A DNA stretch of 64,000 bases, taken from contig JAKVCC010000015.1 of the NCBI GenBank assembly GCA_022448265.1, forward strand, positions 57,375 to 121,374, read 5' to 3'. Each line of letters opens with the position of its first letter. Position 1 is the first letter of the stretch. This DNA comes from Pirellulales bacterium (GTDB lineage: Bacteria > Planctomycetota > Planctomycetia > Pirellulales > Lacipirellulaceae). Position numbers and translations under genes: made by a program. Under the pieces are notes generated by a model. That model saw nothing but the letters and a program-made list of their open reading frames with translations, did not search any database and was not told where the DNA came from. Positions 10,697 to 19,924 of the stretch are shown here, piece by piece.

Positions 10697-10989
10697 GGTG
10701 CTGGGAGCTCTGTTGGGCGCGCTTTCGCCTGATGGTGTAGGGTAGAGGCTTGCATTCCCTCTTGCTGCTGCTTGTAAGAGGGTTCTTCGGACAACACATC
10801 GTGCTTGCCGGTATGCTACTGTTTTGCAATTGCGTGCATGTTGATGTCGTGCAGTAGCGAGACAATTTGAAACATGCAGTCGTCGCCTAGGTTGCCAGAT
10901 CGAGGAAGGCAGCTGTGAACTGCAGATGTCGTGATGACCGTGGCAACTGACAAGTAGCCAACGAGCAGAAACAGTATACGGATTATTAT
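10693..10989 (-). pseudogene. remnant of membrane protein gene downstream of fliJ (MotE/MgtE-N-like family suggested), truncated, with in-frame stop
   Basis: Manual translation: 'IIIRILFLLVGYLSVATVITTSAVHSCLPRSGNLGDDCMFQIVSLLHDINMHAIAKQ*HTGKHDVLSEEPSYKQQQEGMQASTLHHQAKARPTELPAP*'; no ATG at the expected start; stop overlaps fliL ATG. Confidence 0.6.
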
Positions 10990-11441
10990 GCCCTTGGCTG
11001 GCCGCCATTTCGCTCACGCGATGCAGTCTCGTCGAGCTGCTTGTTTTCGACTTGCTGTATCTTTTGGCGATGGACGGTTCGTTGACGTTGTTCCAGGTTG
11101 TCTAGGACCTGCACATGGCGATTGGCATCAACTAGCAGTTGGCGTTGCTGGAGGACCTCGGATTCGAGTAGTTTTGCTCGTGCTTCCATGGTCGATTTCT
11201 GAGCGCGGAGTACCGAGTGATATCGCTCAGTTTCCAAGAGCTGATCGACATTGGTGGTGGGCCCACCCAAGGCGTCGCGCCGCTGGTTTTGTAAGTCGCC
11301 GATCTCGTCTCTTAAGCTGACTAATTGATGTCGTAGCGTTGTTTCCGCCTGGGAGGCTTCGCTGAGTTTCATCTGCATCTCGTCACGATGAATCTCGCGG
11401 ATTCGGCGGAGGGTCGTTAAGCGAAAACGAAACGTGGTCAA
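10986..11441 (-). CDS. fliJ: flagellar FliJ-like protein
   Basis: Coiled-coil 'TTFRFRLTTLRRIREIHRDEMQMKLSEA' directly downstream of fliI; probable TTG start at 11441. Confidence 0.75.
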   Translation of the reverse strand: MTTFRFRLTTLRRIREIHRDEMQMKLSEASQAETTLRHQLVSLRDEIGDLQNQRRDALGGPTTNVDQLLETERYHSVLRAQKSTMEARAKLLESEVLQQRQLLVDANRHVQVLDNLEQRQRTVHRQKIQQVENKQLDETASRERNGGQPRA

Positions 11442-11613
11442 TGCTGTCTCTGGGCCTCTGTGTGGGACTGCGTTTTTGACGACCGGTTGACGCCTGAAAT
11501 GCACCCAGGTTCATTGCGGGGCAAATCGGTCCGCACCATTGCGGGCCCGAACATTGTATCCGGAACGAAATCTATTGCGGCGGCCCATTGGCCGCGCAAA
11601 GATCAATCGCTTA

Positions 11614-12975
11614 TTAGCTGTTCTCCTGGGGCAGTGCCGCTGTTGCTGCGGTTGAGCCTTCAAGTTGTCCAGCGCGCTGCTGGGCAAGTTGGGTCATTGC
11701 TGTGTGGACCGTTTCTAGTGGTGCCCGCTGACTGACTCCTTGTTGCAAGAATGCATGGATTTGGCTGCGCATCGCCACAGCAACGTCCAACTCGCGATTG
11801 ATGCCGGGGCGGTAGGCGCCAATCGATAGCAAGTCTTCGTTTTCTTCGAGGGCAGAGATCATCCGACGTACGTCCTGGGCGGCCTGCTGCTGAGAAGGCG
11901 ACGCCACGTCGTTCATCAGTCGGCTGATACTTCGCGGGATGTCGATAGCCGGGTAGTGGCCCTGCTGAGCCAGGCGGCGCGCCAGCCAAATATGACCGTC
12001 AAGCAAGCCTCGCATGGTGTCGGCAATGGGCTCGTTCTCGTCGTCTCCTTCCACCAGTACGGAGTAGAAGGCGGTAATGCTTCCAGCAGCCGTGCGTCCG
12101 GTGCGTTCGACCAATTTGGGGAGCTCCGCGAATGCTGAGGGCGGGAAGCCGCGCGTCGTCGGCGGTTCTCCCGCCGACAAACCAATTTCGCGCTGAGCTA
12201 AGGCGAATCGTGTTACCGAGTCCATTATCATCAAGACATCGTTGCCTGCACTTCGAAAATATTCCGCGATGCTCGTCGCGGCGTGGGCAGCTTGCACGCG
12301 CAGCAGGGCTGGTTCATTACTTGTGGCAACCACCACAACTGTGCGTTCCAGACCTGCGGGGCCCAACTCGCGCTGAATAAACTCGTTGACTTCACGGCCG
12401 CGCTCGCCGATCAGCGCAATGACTGCCACATCGGCGCTCGTGTAACGGCTCATCATTCCCAACAGCACACTCTTGCCGACGCCTGAGCCGGAAAAAATGC
12501 CCAGCCGCTGCCCTTTGCCACAGGTGAGCATTCCGTCGATCGCACGTACACCTGTGGCCAGGGGGGTGTCGATACGCGGTCTCTGCGTGGGTGGCATGGG
12601 CTCGCTTTGAAACGGGACCCGATGGTTGAGCATGGGTTGCGGACGGCCGTCGATGCAACGCCCACGGGCGTCGATCACACGTCCGAGTAAACCTTTGCCG
12701 ACCCGCAAGCTGCGGGAACTGCTCACCAGCTTGACAGGGCAACCGCAGTGGATGCCATCGAGGCGCCCCAGCGGCATGACCAGCGTTTGTTTGTCCCGAA
12801 ATCCGACGACCTCCGCTTCGATACCGGGACCAGACTGGCGCTCAATCGAAACTAGGGCTCCCACGGGCGCGGGAAAATCAGCTACTGCAGCAGTGAGTCC
12901 GACTGTTTGCACGACGCTGCCGGTTAAGCCGGCTAGAATAGCCCCGTCCAGGTGCGGTGGTATTTGCGTATTCAT
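11614..12975 (-). CDS. fliI: flagellum-specific ATPase FliI
   Basis: Walker A 'GIFSGSGVGKSVLLG', 'GERGREVNEFI', 'DVLMIMDSVTRFALAQREIGLSAGEPPTTRGFPPS'. Confidence 0.96.
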   Translation of the reverse strand: MNTQIPPHLDGAILAGLTGSVVQTVGLTAAVADFPAPVGALVSIERQSGPGIEAEVVGFRDKQTLVMPLGRLDGIHCGCPVKLVSSSRSLRVGKGLLGRVIDARGRCIDGRPQPMLNHRVPFQSEPMPPTQRPRIDTPLATGVRAIDGMLTCGKGQRLGIFSGSGVGKSVLLGMMSRYTSADVAVIALIGERGREVNEFIQRELGPAGLERTVVVVATSNEPALLRVQAAHAATSIAEYFRSAGNDVLMIMDSVTRFALAQREIGLSAGEPPTTRGFPPSAFAELPKLVERTGRTAAGSITAFYSVLVEGDDENEPIADTMRGLLDGHIWLARRLAQQGHYPAIDIPRSISRLMNDVASPSQQQAAQDVRRMISALEENEDLLSIGAYRPGINRELDVAVAMRSQIHAFLQQGVSQRAPLETVHTAMTQLAQQRAGQLEGSTAATAALPQENS

Positions 12976-13030
12976 GATCTGTCGGCCTCGGCCGATTGGG
13001 GCGGCTCACGGTGCTTGCGGATGCTTGGTT

Positions 13031-13696
13031 TCAGTTCATTTCTTCGGCCAGACGTGCCAATTGCGTTTCCAGTTGCATGTCTATGGAGCCGAATTCTGTC
13101 GTCACAACACAACCTCCCAAAGAGATTGTTTCGTCAGCGATAATTTTTCCGGGAGCGGCCTGGCCCATGACGGTTGCCAGCTGCTCAACCTGACTGCCAA
13201 GGGTTTGGTAGTCTGTGGGATGCAGCCGCACGGTTACTTCCGCTGCGCCGCCAGCAAGCTGTAGCGATTCGGTAATCCATGTAAGGGTAATATCGGGTTG
13301 CTGCTTGAGTTCCCGCCGGACGATGCGCAATGCGATGGCACTCGCTAGCTGGATAATAGAGGCTTCCCAATGGTGCAGCCACTCTTGGCGTGAGTCTTCG
13401 ATGAGTTGTACGGCGCTTGCTAGCGCGGGAGTGAGTGTTTGCACCTGCCTAGCAACCTTTTCGTCCAGTAGCGACTCGGCAGCGGACTTGGCCGCTTGGT
13501 GGCCCATCCGTTCAGCTTGTTCCCGGATTCGCGCTGACTCCTGTTTCGCTTCTTGGATGATCTTTGCAGCTTCACCGCGCACACCGTCTAAATAGGCTTC
13601 TGCCTGACTGGCCATGTCTGACGGACCATAAGCCACTCCGCGCAGCGCAGTACCCGAGCTAGATATTTGGGATTCGCGTTTGATGATCGTGGCCAT
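13031..13696 (-). CDS. fliH: flagellar assembly protein FliH
   Basis: Ala/Glu-rich coiled coil followed by FliH C-terminal features; between fliG and fliI; start set at MATIIKRES. Confidence 0.8.
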   Translation of the reverse strand: MATIIKRESQISSSGTALRGVAYGPSDMASQAEAYLDGVRGEAAKIIQEAKQESARIREQAERMGHQAAKSAAESLLDEKVARQVQTLTPALASAVQLIEDSRQEWLHHWEASIIQLASAIALRIVRRELKQQPDITLTWITESLQLAGGAAEVTVRLHPTDYQTLGSQVEQLATVMGQAAPGKIIADETISLGGCVVTTEFGSIDMQLETQLARLAEEMN

Positions 13697-13716
13697 GGGT
13701 GGGGTGAGGTCCGCTG

Positions 13717-14919
13717 CTACACCTCTCGTACCAGTTGGGCTAAGTGTTGTTGGGCGGCCAGTATCTCGCTGAGGCGCGTCGGTGGAATTGTGCATAGCTG
13801 TTTGCGAAACTGCTTGGCTTGGCGACGGGGCATGCCTTGCAGGATTCGTTTGAGTAGCGATTCGCTTGCGCCAGCCAAGGCGAGCATACTAACGCGTCGG
13901 TCTGCCTGGCTGAGAGCGGCCAGCAGGGTTGCATCGTCGGCGCGCTCCAGTTCGGTCATAACGCTGGCCGACGTCATTTTCGGGTCATAGTCTGCCGAGA
14001 AGTCGCTCCGCGGATTTTCGCTTGGGGCAGGCGATTTCGTGTGCGAGCAGGTTGCCACGGCCGTGATGGTTGGATTGTCTACCTTGGGAGCGGCTACCGG
14101 GCGCAAGTTTTCCTGCAAATTCAGCGGCTGAGCCGACGGGCTGCTGGAGGGTTGGGCCGCGCCTTGGAGACGCCGGGATAACTCGGGTTTGAGATGGGAG
14201 ATTGTTGTGAGGATGCTGTCGCGGTGTGCTTGCGGTGCACTGCTCAAGATACGTTGCACCAGATCTGCACCCACCGCTATTCTTCGTTTTTGTTGCTGCT
14301 GCTGATCGATCCATTGGGCCAGTTGCGATTCGACGACGTGCAGTGTTTGAGGGTCTGCCATGTCGAGATCGGCCATGCGGCTCAGGACCTCGGCCTGTAA
14401 TCGATTGGAGAGTCGTACAAGAATGGCACCTGCACGGTCCTCTGAAAACCGCGAGAGAACTACGGCAATTGTTTGAGGATGTTCTTCCGCCAGCAAGTCG
14501 GCAAGCATGTTTGGGTCGGCTTGGCCGATAGCGTTTGGCAGACGGCAGGCGGTTTGGGGGAGGGATTCAGTGTGTGAATCGGTACTGCCGGATGTGTCGG
14601 CATCAAATTCTTGCGAATCCAGTCGGGCCAAAAGGGATGCGTCGAGTTCAACCCCATGGGTCGTCGCGGTAGGGGCGCTAGGTTGGGCCGTTGGCGCGTT
14701 GCGGGGAAGCAGCTCGTGGGCCATGCTGCGCCGAAATTCCTTGACAACGTTGCGTTGCTCGTCAGGATCCAGGGGCCCCAAATCGAGGGCCGCCTCGGCC
14801 ACAGCTTGGGCGGTACTTGCCGGCAATTCGTCAAGCACGCGGGATGCCCACGGATCGTCGAGGCTGGCGACGAGTACTGCGACTTTGCGTAAAGGGTGTT
14901 GCTCGGGCAAGGCCATCAA
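13717..14919 (-). CDS. fliG: flagellar motor switch protein FliG
   Basis: 'AEEHPQTIAVVLSRFSEDRAGAILVRLSNRLQAEVLSRMADLD' FliG middle domain; between fliF and fliH. Confidence 0.88.
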   Translation of the reverse strand: MMALPEQHPLRKVAVLVASLDDPWASRVLDELPASTAQAVAEAALDLGPLDPDEQRNVVKEFRRSMAHELLPRNAPTAQPSAPTATTHGVELDASLLARLDSQEFDADTSGSTDSHTESLPQTACRLPNAIGQADPNMLADLLAEEHPQTIAVVLSRFSEDRAGAILVRLSNRLQAEVLSRMADLDMADPQTLHVVESQLAQWIDQQQQQKRRIAVGADLVQRILSSAPQAHRDSILTTISHLKPELSRRLQGAAQPSSSPSAQPLNLQENLRPVAAPKVDNPTITAVATCSHTKSPAPSENPRSDFSADYDPKMTSASVMTELERADDATLLAALSQADRRVSMLALAGASESLLKRILQGMPRRQAKQFRKQLCTIPPTRLSEILAAQQHLAQLVREV

Positions 14920-14936
14920 GGGCTTCCAGGTGGGGG

Positions 14937-16592
14937 TTATCCTGTGCTACCAATCCACGTGCGCAAAATAGCTGCTGCGGCGTCGGGATCCTCTTGCACA
15001 ATGCTTGTTAAATCATCTTTGAGGCTAGCCACTTTTTTCATGTGTAGTTTCAGCCGCTGCTCGTCTTTCGGATCGTCCTGCTCGTCTGCATCGCTTTCGG
15101 TGGCGTCGGTGCCCGCATTGAAGGCTAGCGACGGTTCCGCAAATGCGACGGTCGGTTTGGGCTGGGGAATCGACTTGATCATCGACCGCAGCATCATCAG
15201 GCTTACCATCGCAATGACCGCTATGGTCATTGTATTGAAATGCTGGTTCGCCCAAGCAAGCCCTTGGCTGGCCATGGAAGGCCCTGTGATTTTTTTGGGG
15301 GGCAAGGTGTCAAAAAACTGGACGCTGACCATCGAGAGAGAATCGTGGACACGCTGTTTCGGCAAGAGCGGAGACACCACTTCCTTCACCATTTCTTCGA
15401 TGCCATTTTGGATCGATTTTCGGGTAGGGTTTTCGGGAAACTCTTCCCTCGGATTGTTTCCCGAAGCGTGCTGGCGTTCTCGCCAGATCTCAATGACGTA
15501 ATTCTGGGGAACCGCGACCGCAACTCGGACTGCCGTGGGGACGAGCGGTGCCTGGCGGACGACTTCGTGTTTTTGACCGGGCAAGAAATCACTACTGATC
15601 ACGTTTTTTGTGTCCAAGTTTTTGACGATCTTTCTTGGAGATTCATCGCGCCGATTCCCTCGGGGGCCGTTGGCACTAGGGCCCGGAAGGCTACCGTCGA
15701 CAAACTTCGACGTTTCATCCGCCAGCGAGCTAATCATGGCCGCCTCACCTTCAGACTGGACCGTGCGGGTTGTGCGCTCAATCGTATCGTCGAGCGTGGC
15801 GGATACTTGAATACGGACCCCAGAGATATGGTGCAGCAAATCTTCGATTTTAGATTGCATGAGCCGTTCGAGGGCGATCTTGTGCTGGTAGTACTCGGTT
15901 TCAAAGGTCAAGCTGGATACATCATTGTCGCCGTATGTCGCACCGTCGTTGAGGTCGGTTACCGTGACGTTCTGTAAACTGAGTCCCGCAATCGCGCTGG
16001 CGACCGCCTGCTTGATCATTTGGGCCTGCCGCGGATTGAGCGGCTCTCCCAGACTTGGCCGCACACTCACAGACGCAGTGGCTTTGCCGGATCGCATGAG
16101 ACCGTGCGGCTCGCGAACATCGTAGATCACTTGCGCTTCTTCGATGTCCGCCATGGAACGCACGATCATCGAAAGCCGTTGCTCTTTGGCCGCCTTGAGT
16201 CGTTCCTTGCGAGTGTCTCCGTCGGTAAAAGGCCCCAGGTCAAGGGCTTTCTCCAGTAGGGTGTGATAGTTCGGGGGGAGGGCTCCGTCGTCTGCCACCG
16301 CCGCGAGGTACTTTGCCTTTTGGCCGTTGGGGACTTTAATGCGATTGCCCACGCGCACAGCACCAGTGAGTTGCGCGCGCCCGATTGCCGCTTGTGCCCG
16401 ATCGATGTCGTGCGCTGGCAAGTCTTCGCCTTCAAATAAATACGCATCGGGAGTGGCAGGATGGTGCTGGACCAGATAGCCCAGGCTCACGACGATCACG
16501 CCCAGCAGCAAAAAGGAGATCACACGCGCTGCGGGCGTCATCGACCCAAGCAACTCTCTGATTTGGCCAGTAGCCTGATTCAAAAAATCCAT
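14937..16592 (-). CDS. fliF: flagellar M-ring protein FliF
   Basis: Two TM segments, 'KERLKAAKEQRLSMIVRSMADIEEAQVIYDVREPHGLMRSGKATASVSVRP' YscJ/FliF domain. Confidence 0.93.
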   Translation of the reverse strand: MDFLNQATGQIRELLGSMTPAARVISFLLLGVIVVSLGYLVQHHPATPDAYLFEGEDLPAHDIDRAQAAIGRAQLTGAVRVGNRIKVPNGQKAKYLAAVADDGALPPNYHTLLEKALDLGPFTDGDTRKERLKAAKEQRLSMIVRSMADIEEAQVIYDVREPHGLMRSGKATASVSVRPSLGEPLNPRQAQMIKQAVASAIAGLSLQNVTVTDLNDGATYGDNDVSSLTFETEYYQHKIALERLMQSKIEDLLHHISGVRIQVSATLDDTIERTTRTVQSEGEAAMISSLADETSKFVDGSLPGPSANGPRGNRRDESPRKIVKNLDTKNVISSDFLPGQKHEVVRQAPLVPTAVRVAVAVPQNYVIEIWRERQHASGNNPREEFPENPTRKSIQNGIEEMVKEVVSPLLPKQRVHDSLSMVSVQFFDTLPPKKITGPSMASQGLAWANQHFNTMTIAVIAMVSLMMLRSMIKSIPQPKPTVAFAEPSLAFNAGTDATESDADEQDDPKDEQRLKLHMKKVASLKDDLTSIVQEDPDAAAAILRTWIGSTG

Positions 16593-16707
16593 CCGTGGAC
16601 CTTTGGGGAACAGTTGTTAGGGCAGAGCAAAGTTGCCAGTTGCTAGGCGTGAATGCATCTGGTCACTAGAAACACCCATCTCTTGTTTAGTAGCTGGTGA
16701 TCATTCT

Positions 16708-17028
16708 TCACACCTTTATTTCTTTGACTTCCTGATAGACTTGCATCATTTTGTTTTGCATTTGCATCATGAGACGAAAGGTCAGGTCGGCTTTTTGGAC
16801 GGAGGTCAGTACTTCGGCTGGGTTCACCTCGCTGTCAGTCATGAGAGATTTCACCGCCTGATTCGCTTGCTGTTGCATTGAATTCACATCTCGAATCGAA
16901 TCGACCAGCATGTCTTTGAAAGACGTAGCGCTCGTTGTGGGTAGCTGGGGGCTTGGCACAGCAGGCAGGCTGATGGGGGTGGCCAGTTGCGAATTGAGAA
17001 TCGGGTTCATCAAATTGTCCTGGGGCAA
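16708..17028 (-). CDS. fliE: flagellar hook-basal body complex protein FliE
   Basis: 'SFKDMLVDSIRDVNSMQQQANQAVKSLMTDSEVNPAEVLTSVQKADLTFRLMMQMQNKMMQVYQEV'. Confidence 0.93.
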   Translation of the reverse strand: MPQDNLMNPILNSQLATPISLPAVPSPQLPTTSATSFKDMLVDSIRDVNSMQQQANQAVKSLMTDSEVNPAEVLTSVQKADLTFRLMMQMQNKMMQVYQEVKEIKV

Positions 17029-17045
17029 CCGAATTAGGCTAGGGT

Positions 17046-17219
17046 TTACAGCGTTCTTTGACCAAGGTCTTTGGTGATTTTGATGACGCCAATATTGGCT
17101 GTGTAGTCGACGGTGGCTGCCAAGTCATCGACGACCTCGCTGATCATATTGATATTGGGATAAGTCACGTAGCATTGGTCATGGCGTGGATGGTAAGGGT
17201 CACTAGTTTCTTTCCCGTG
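17046..17219 (-). pseudogene. flgC: FlgC C-terminal remnant (proximal rod protein)
   Basis: Manual translation 'HGKETSDPYHPRHDQCYVTYPNINMISEVVDDLAATVDYTANIGVIKITKDLGQRTL*' matches the FlgC C-terminal pattern (GYV.YPNV...EMV....A.R.Y.AN......K.M...TL); preceded by an in-frame stop, no N-terminal half found. Confidence 0.82.
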
Positions 17220-17298
17220 TCACTCTCGCCGCATATCAATGCTGCCTGGTCGTTGACGGCCAACACGTATCCAAGCGGTGCCTTATTGTGTGCATGGT

Positions 17299-18198
17299 TC
17301 ATGCTGCAATTTCTGAGGGACGACGTCGGGGTAATTGAATGGTGAAGGCGGTCCCACCCTCGGGGCAGTTGGCGGCGAGCACACGACCTCCATGGGCGGC
17401 TGCGATGCGCTGAACGATCGCCAGTCCCAGCCCGGCGCCACTTGGCTTGGTCGTGTATGACGGATCGAAGACGCAAAGCAGCTGTTCGCGATCCAGCCCT
17501 GGTCCGCTATCAGCAATTTCCAAATCGAGGCCACTGGGACTGTCGACAGATGTGATGACCAGTTCGCCGCCTGTCTGCATCACGTCGATTGCGTTGAGTA
17601 TCAAATTCAGCACCGCGCGGCGCAACATCTCACGGTCGGCATTGACCTGCGTTTGTGGTGCTACGTCTGTCACTAGTCGGATGGATTGAGCGTCTAGTTG
17701 AGGCCCGATGGCCTCGCACACTTCGTCAATCAGTTCGCGGACAAGAATGGAATTCCATTGTGGCTCGCGGTGCGAAGTAAAAGCTAGGAGATCGTTCACA
17801 GTTGTATCCAGGGGAGTAAACCCTGGCTCCACTTTGGCTAATTTTTCTCGCGTGTTCGGATCCTCCGACAGGCGCCGTTTTAGCGAGCTTAAGTGCGGGG
17901 TGACCGGAACAGGGTTGGGGCTCACCTTGTGGGCTGCGTAGAAAGCCATGCGTCCCAAGTCGGCAGGACGGTTTTTGTGAGTGATCTGACGATTCTTTTT
18001 TTTCAAATCAACAGTCAATCGGCGAACCTTTGCTGGCAATACTTCGTGCGTTTCCTGCAAGGGCACTGTGACATCGTTCCAGGCATTGAGAACGACTTCG
18101 AGGCCGGCATTTTTGGGAAATTGTGCAAGATCGCCAGATGTTGTCCCATTGGTGGTCTTGCACGCTGGTTCTGAGTGGGATTTGAGTAGCTCGGTCAT
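17299..18198 (-). CDS. sensor histidine kinase (flagellar cluster type)
   Basis: HATPase motifs 'NLILNAIDVM', 'DSGPGLDREQLLCVFDPSYTTKPSGAGLGLAIVQRI'; degenerate H-box 'AAHKVSPNPVPV'. Confidence 0.85.
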   Translation of the reverse strand: MTELLKSHSEPACKTTNGTTSGDLAQFPKNAGLEVVLNAWNDVTVPLQETHEVLPAKVRRLTVDLKKKNRQITHKNRPADLGRMAFYAAHKVSPNPVPVTPHLSSLKRRLSEDPNTREKLAKVEPGFTPLDTTVNDLLAFTSHREPQWNSILVRELIDEVCEAIGPQLDAQSIRLVTDVAPQTQVNADREMLRRAVLNLILNAIDVMQTGGELVITSVDSPSGLDLEIADSGPGLDREQLLCVFDPSYTTKPSGAGLGLAIVQRIAAAHGGRVLAANCPEGGTAFTIQLPRRRPSEIAA

Positions 18199-18218
18199 GC
18201 GTCGGTCTGGATATTGGG

Positions 18219-18704
18219 TTAGGACGTGATGACGCCGTTGTTAGATCGAAGCTCCGCCGCGGCGCGAGAACTGCTTTCGCTCCATGGCTGCTGTTGTGTC
18301 CGGTATGCGGTATGGGCAGCGCTCGTAGCATGGGCTGCTTGGAACTGGCCGGCCAGTGCGTCGCGACGACGGACCATTTTTTTTTCGTTGTCGCGTTCCA
18401 GTTGCATGACTTCTTCAAGGAGCTGGGTAGAAGCCGATACCTGTGTGGCGCAATGGGTCCGCTGCTCAGACGATTCCCACTGCCGGTTTTCCGGTTCGTC
18501 GGCATGGTACGGTGTCAGTTGTTGTTCGACCGCCTGTAGCATCACAAACAATTGATTCTTGGCAGCGATCAGGCGTAGCAAATCACTTATTGCGCCTGCG
18601 GTCACCAGATCGGACTGCTTGCAACCCAAATCGCGCAATTTCGTCAGGCACGAGAGTCGTTTGGCGATTAATGCAGTCAAATTTTCGGTCGTTAGGGCCG
18701 TCAC
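18219..18704 (-). CDS. FlgN-like flagellar chaperone (putative)
   Basis: Helical 161 aa protein adjacent to the flagellar histidine kinase; positional inference. Confidence 0.45.
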   Translation of the reverse strand: MTALTTENLTALIAKRLSCLTKLRDLGCKQSDLVTAGAISDLLRLIAAKNQLFVMLQAVEQQLTPYHADEPENRQWESSEQRTHCATQVSASTQLLEEVMQLERDNEKKMVRRRDALAGQFQAAHATSAAHTAYRTQQQPWSESSSRAAAELRSNNGVITS

Positions 18705-19099
18705 AATAATTACCAGTTTCTCATTTTATCCAGCAGGATTTCTATGCCCTCCCGGAAGTTTTGGCGCCGGGCCTTGTGGGGCGTCTACCGGTGTCTCATT
18801 GGGCAAGGGTCTTGCCCATGGGGATTCGAGGGATAGCAGCGGCGAGGCTTTTACCTAAATCGGTAGGTGGGTGTCAATCCACGTTGACAGTTAGCCAGTT
18901 TTTCTCGCCCTATTAGGCTACGAGTCGGCAACTTGTGTGCTCGCAGGAGTGGCGCGGCTGCACCGATGGCTGCCCAGAGGTATTGCACCCATTGATAGAG
19001 GTGCATGCAGCGCCTATTACGCCCAACTCAATTGTCGGGCCTTGAAATGGCCACACCGGAGCGGACAGTGGAAGAGATTGCATCCGGGGTGTGGCGAAG

Positions 19100-19864
19100 C
19101 TAGTCGGAAGCTGTCGTAGTTGTAGGCGACAAGCTCTCCATGACCCAATCGTTGACATCCGAGAGCATGGTGGTTGTTAAGCCGTCGCCCTCGGGATACA
19201 GCCGCAATGAGAGTGAAAATCCGGCATAGTGAAGGAGTTTCAGGTCGTCCAGTACTTCTTCACTAGAATAGTTGTTCGCGTTGGGCGAAACCGCCAGCAG
19301 CAACGGCAGATGGCGAGCTTGGTTGATATTCCGTAAGGGGCAACCACCGCGCGGGACGGGCCCTCCGAGAGAAATAGCACCGGCGAACAAATCGGGATTC
19401 TCCATTCCGATCCGCTGCGCCATCGTTCCCCCTTCGGCGTACCCAGCGATGAAAGTGCGATTCGGGTGTATGGTGTAACGCTGCCGCGCTAATTCGATGC
19501 ATTGCCGAGTTCGCTCGCTAGCTTCTGCCAGTTCATCGGCAGAATCGCCCCAACCGAATCCGCCGCCCAGCCCAGTGCGGTCTTGCGTGCCACGCGGCGC
19601 AACGGCAACGTAATTGCGGACACTTAACTGGGGCATAAGCTGCCAAAGTTCTTCTTCGTGGCTGCCGTCTCCGTGCATCCAGACGATGAGCGGATACTCA
19701 TAGCCGCTTTCGTAGTGGATGGGAGCGAAAAAACAGTGCGCCACACCCGACATGTCGGGTGCGCCTATTGTGGATAGTTCGCGCCGGCCGAGCCAGTCAT
19801 GCTGATCATTTGGACAGAGTAAATCAGACTGGGAGGCGTCTGTTACGGGCAGAGTACGATTCAT
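19100..19864 (-). CDS. alpha/beta-hydrolase fold (phospholipase/carboxylesterase-like) protein, probable pseudoenzyme
   Basis: 'YPLIVWMHGDGSHEEELWQLMPQLS', 'TFIAGYAEGGTMAQRIG', 'LRLYPEGDGLTTTMLSDVNDWVME'. Confidence 0.75.
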   Translation of the reverse strand: MNRTLPVTDASQSDLLCPNDQHDWLGRRELSTIGAPDMSGVAHCFFAPIHYESGYEYPLIVWMHGDGSHEEELWQLMPQLSVRNYVAVAPRGTQDRTGLGGGFGWGDSADELAEASERTRQCIELARQRYTIHPNRTFIAGYAEGGTMAQRIGMENPDLFAGAISLGGPVPRGGCPLRNINQARHLPLLLAVSPNANNYSSEEVLDDLKLLHYAGFSLSLRLYPEGDGLTTTMLSDVNDWVMESLSPTTTTASD

Positions 19865-19924
19865 GGCGGAATGCGGGGAGAATGAGTCGCGGTGGATGAG
19901 ATCAGCTTACGGGTCTAGCAGCAG

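Noticed and set aside
10199-10989. Pure sequencing-error explanation for the broken flagellar genes
   Set aside because: Not excluded, since some frameshifts fall at T6 runs, but lesions also include in-frame stops, truncations and missing halves, and neighbouring large genes are intact; raw reads are needed to settle it
15240-15977. 245 aa plus-strand ORF inside the fliF region
   Set aside because: Antisense to fliF, which has clear family motifs over the whole region
5576-18704. Virulence-type injectisome (non-flagellar T3SS)
   Set aside because: Gene order and motifs (FliF, FliG, FliN, FliE, FlhA/FlhB type, FliA, FlhF) are flagellar; no secretin, needle or translocon gene seen
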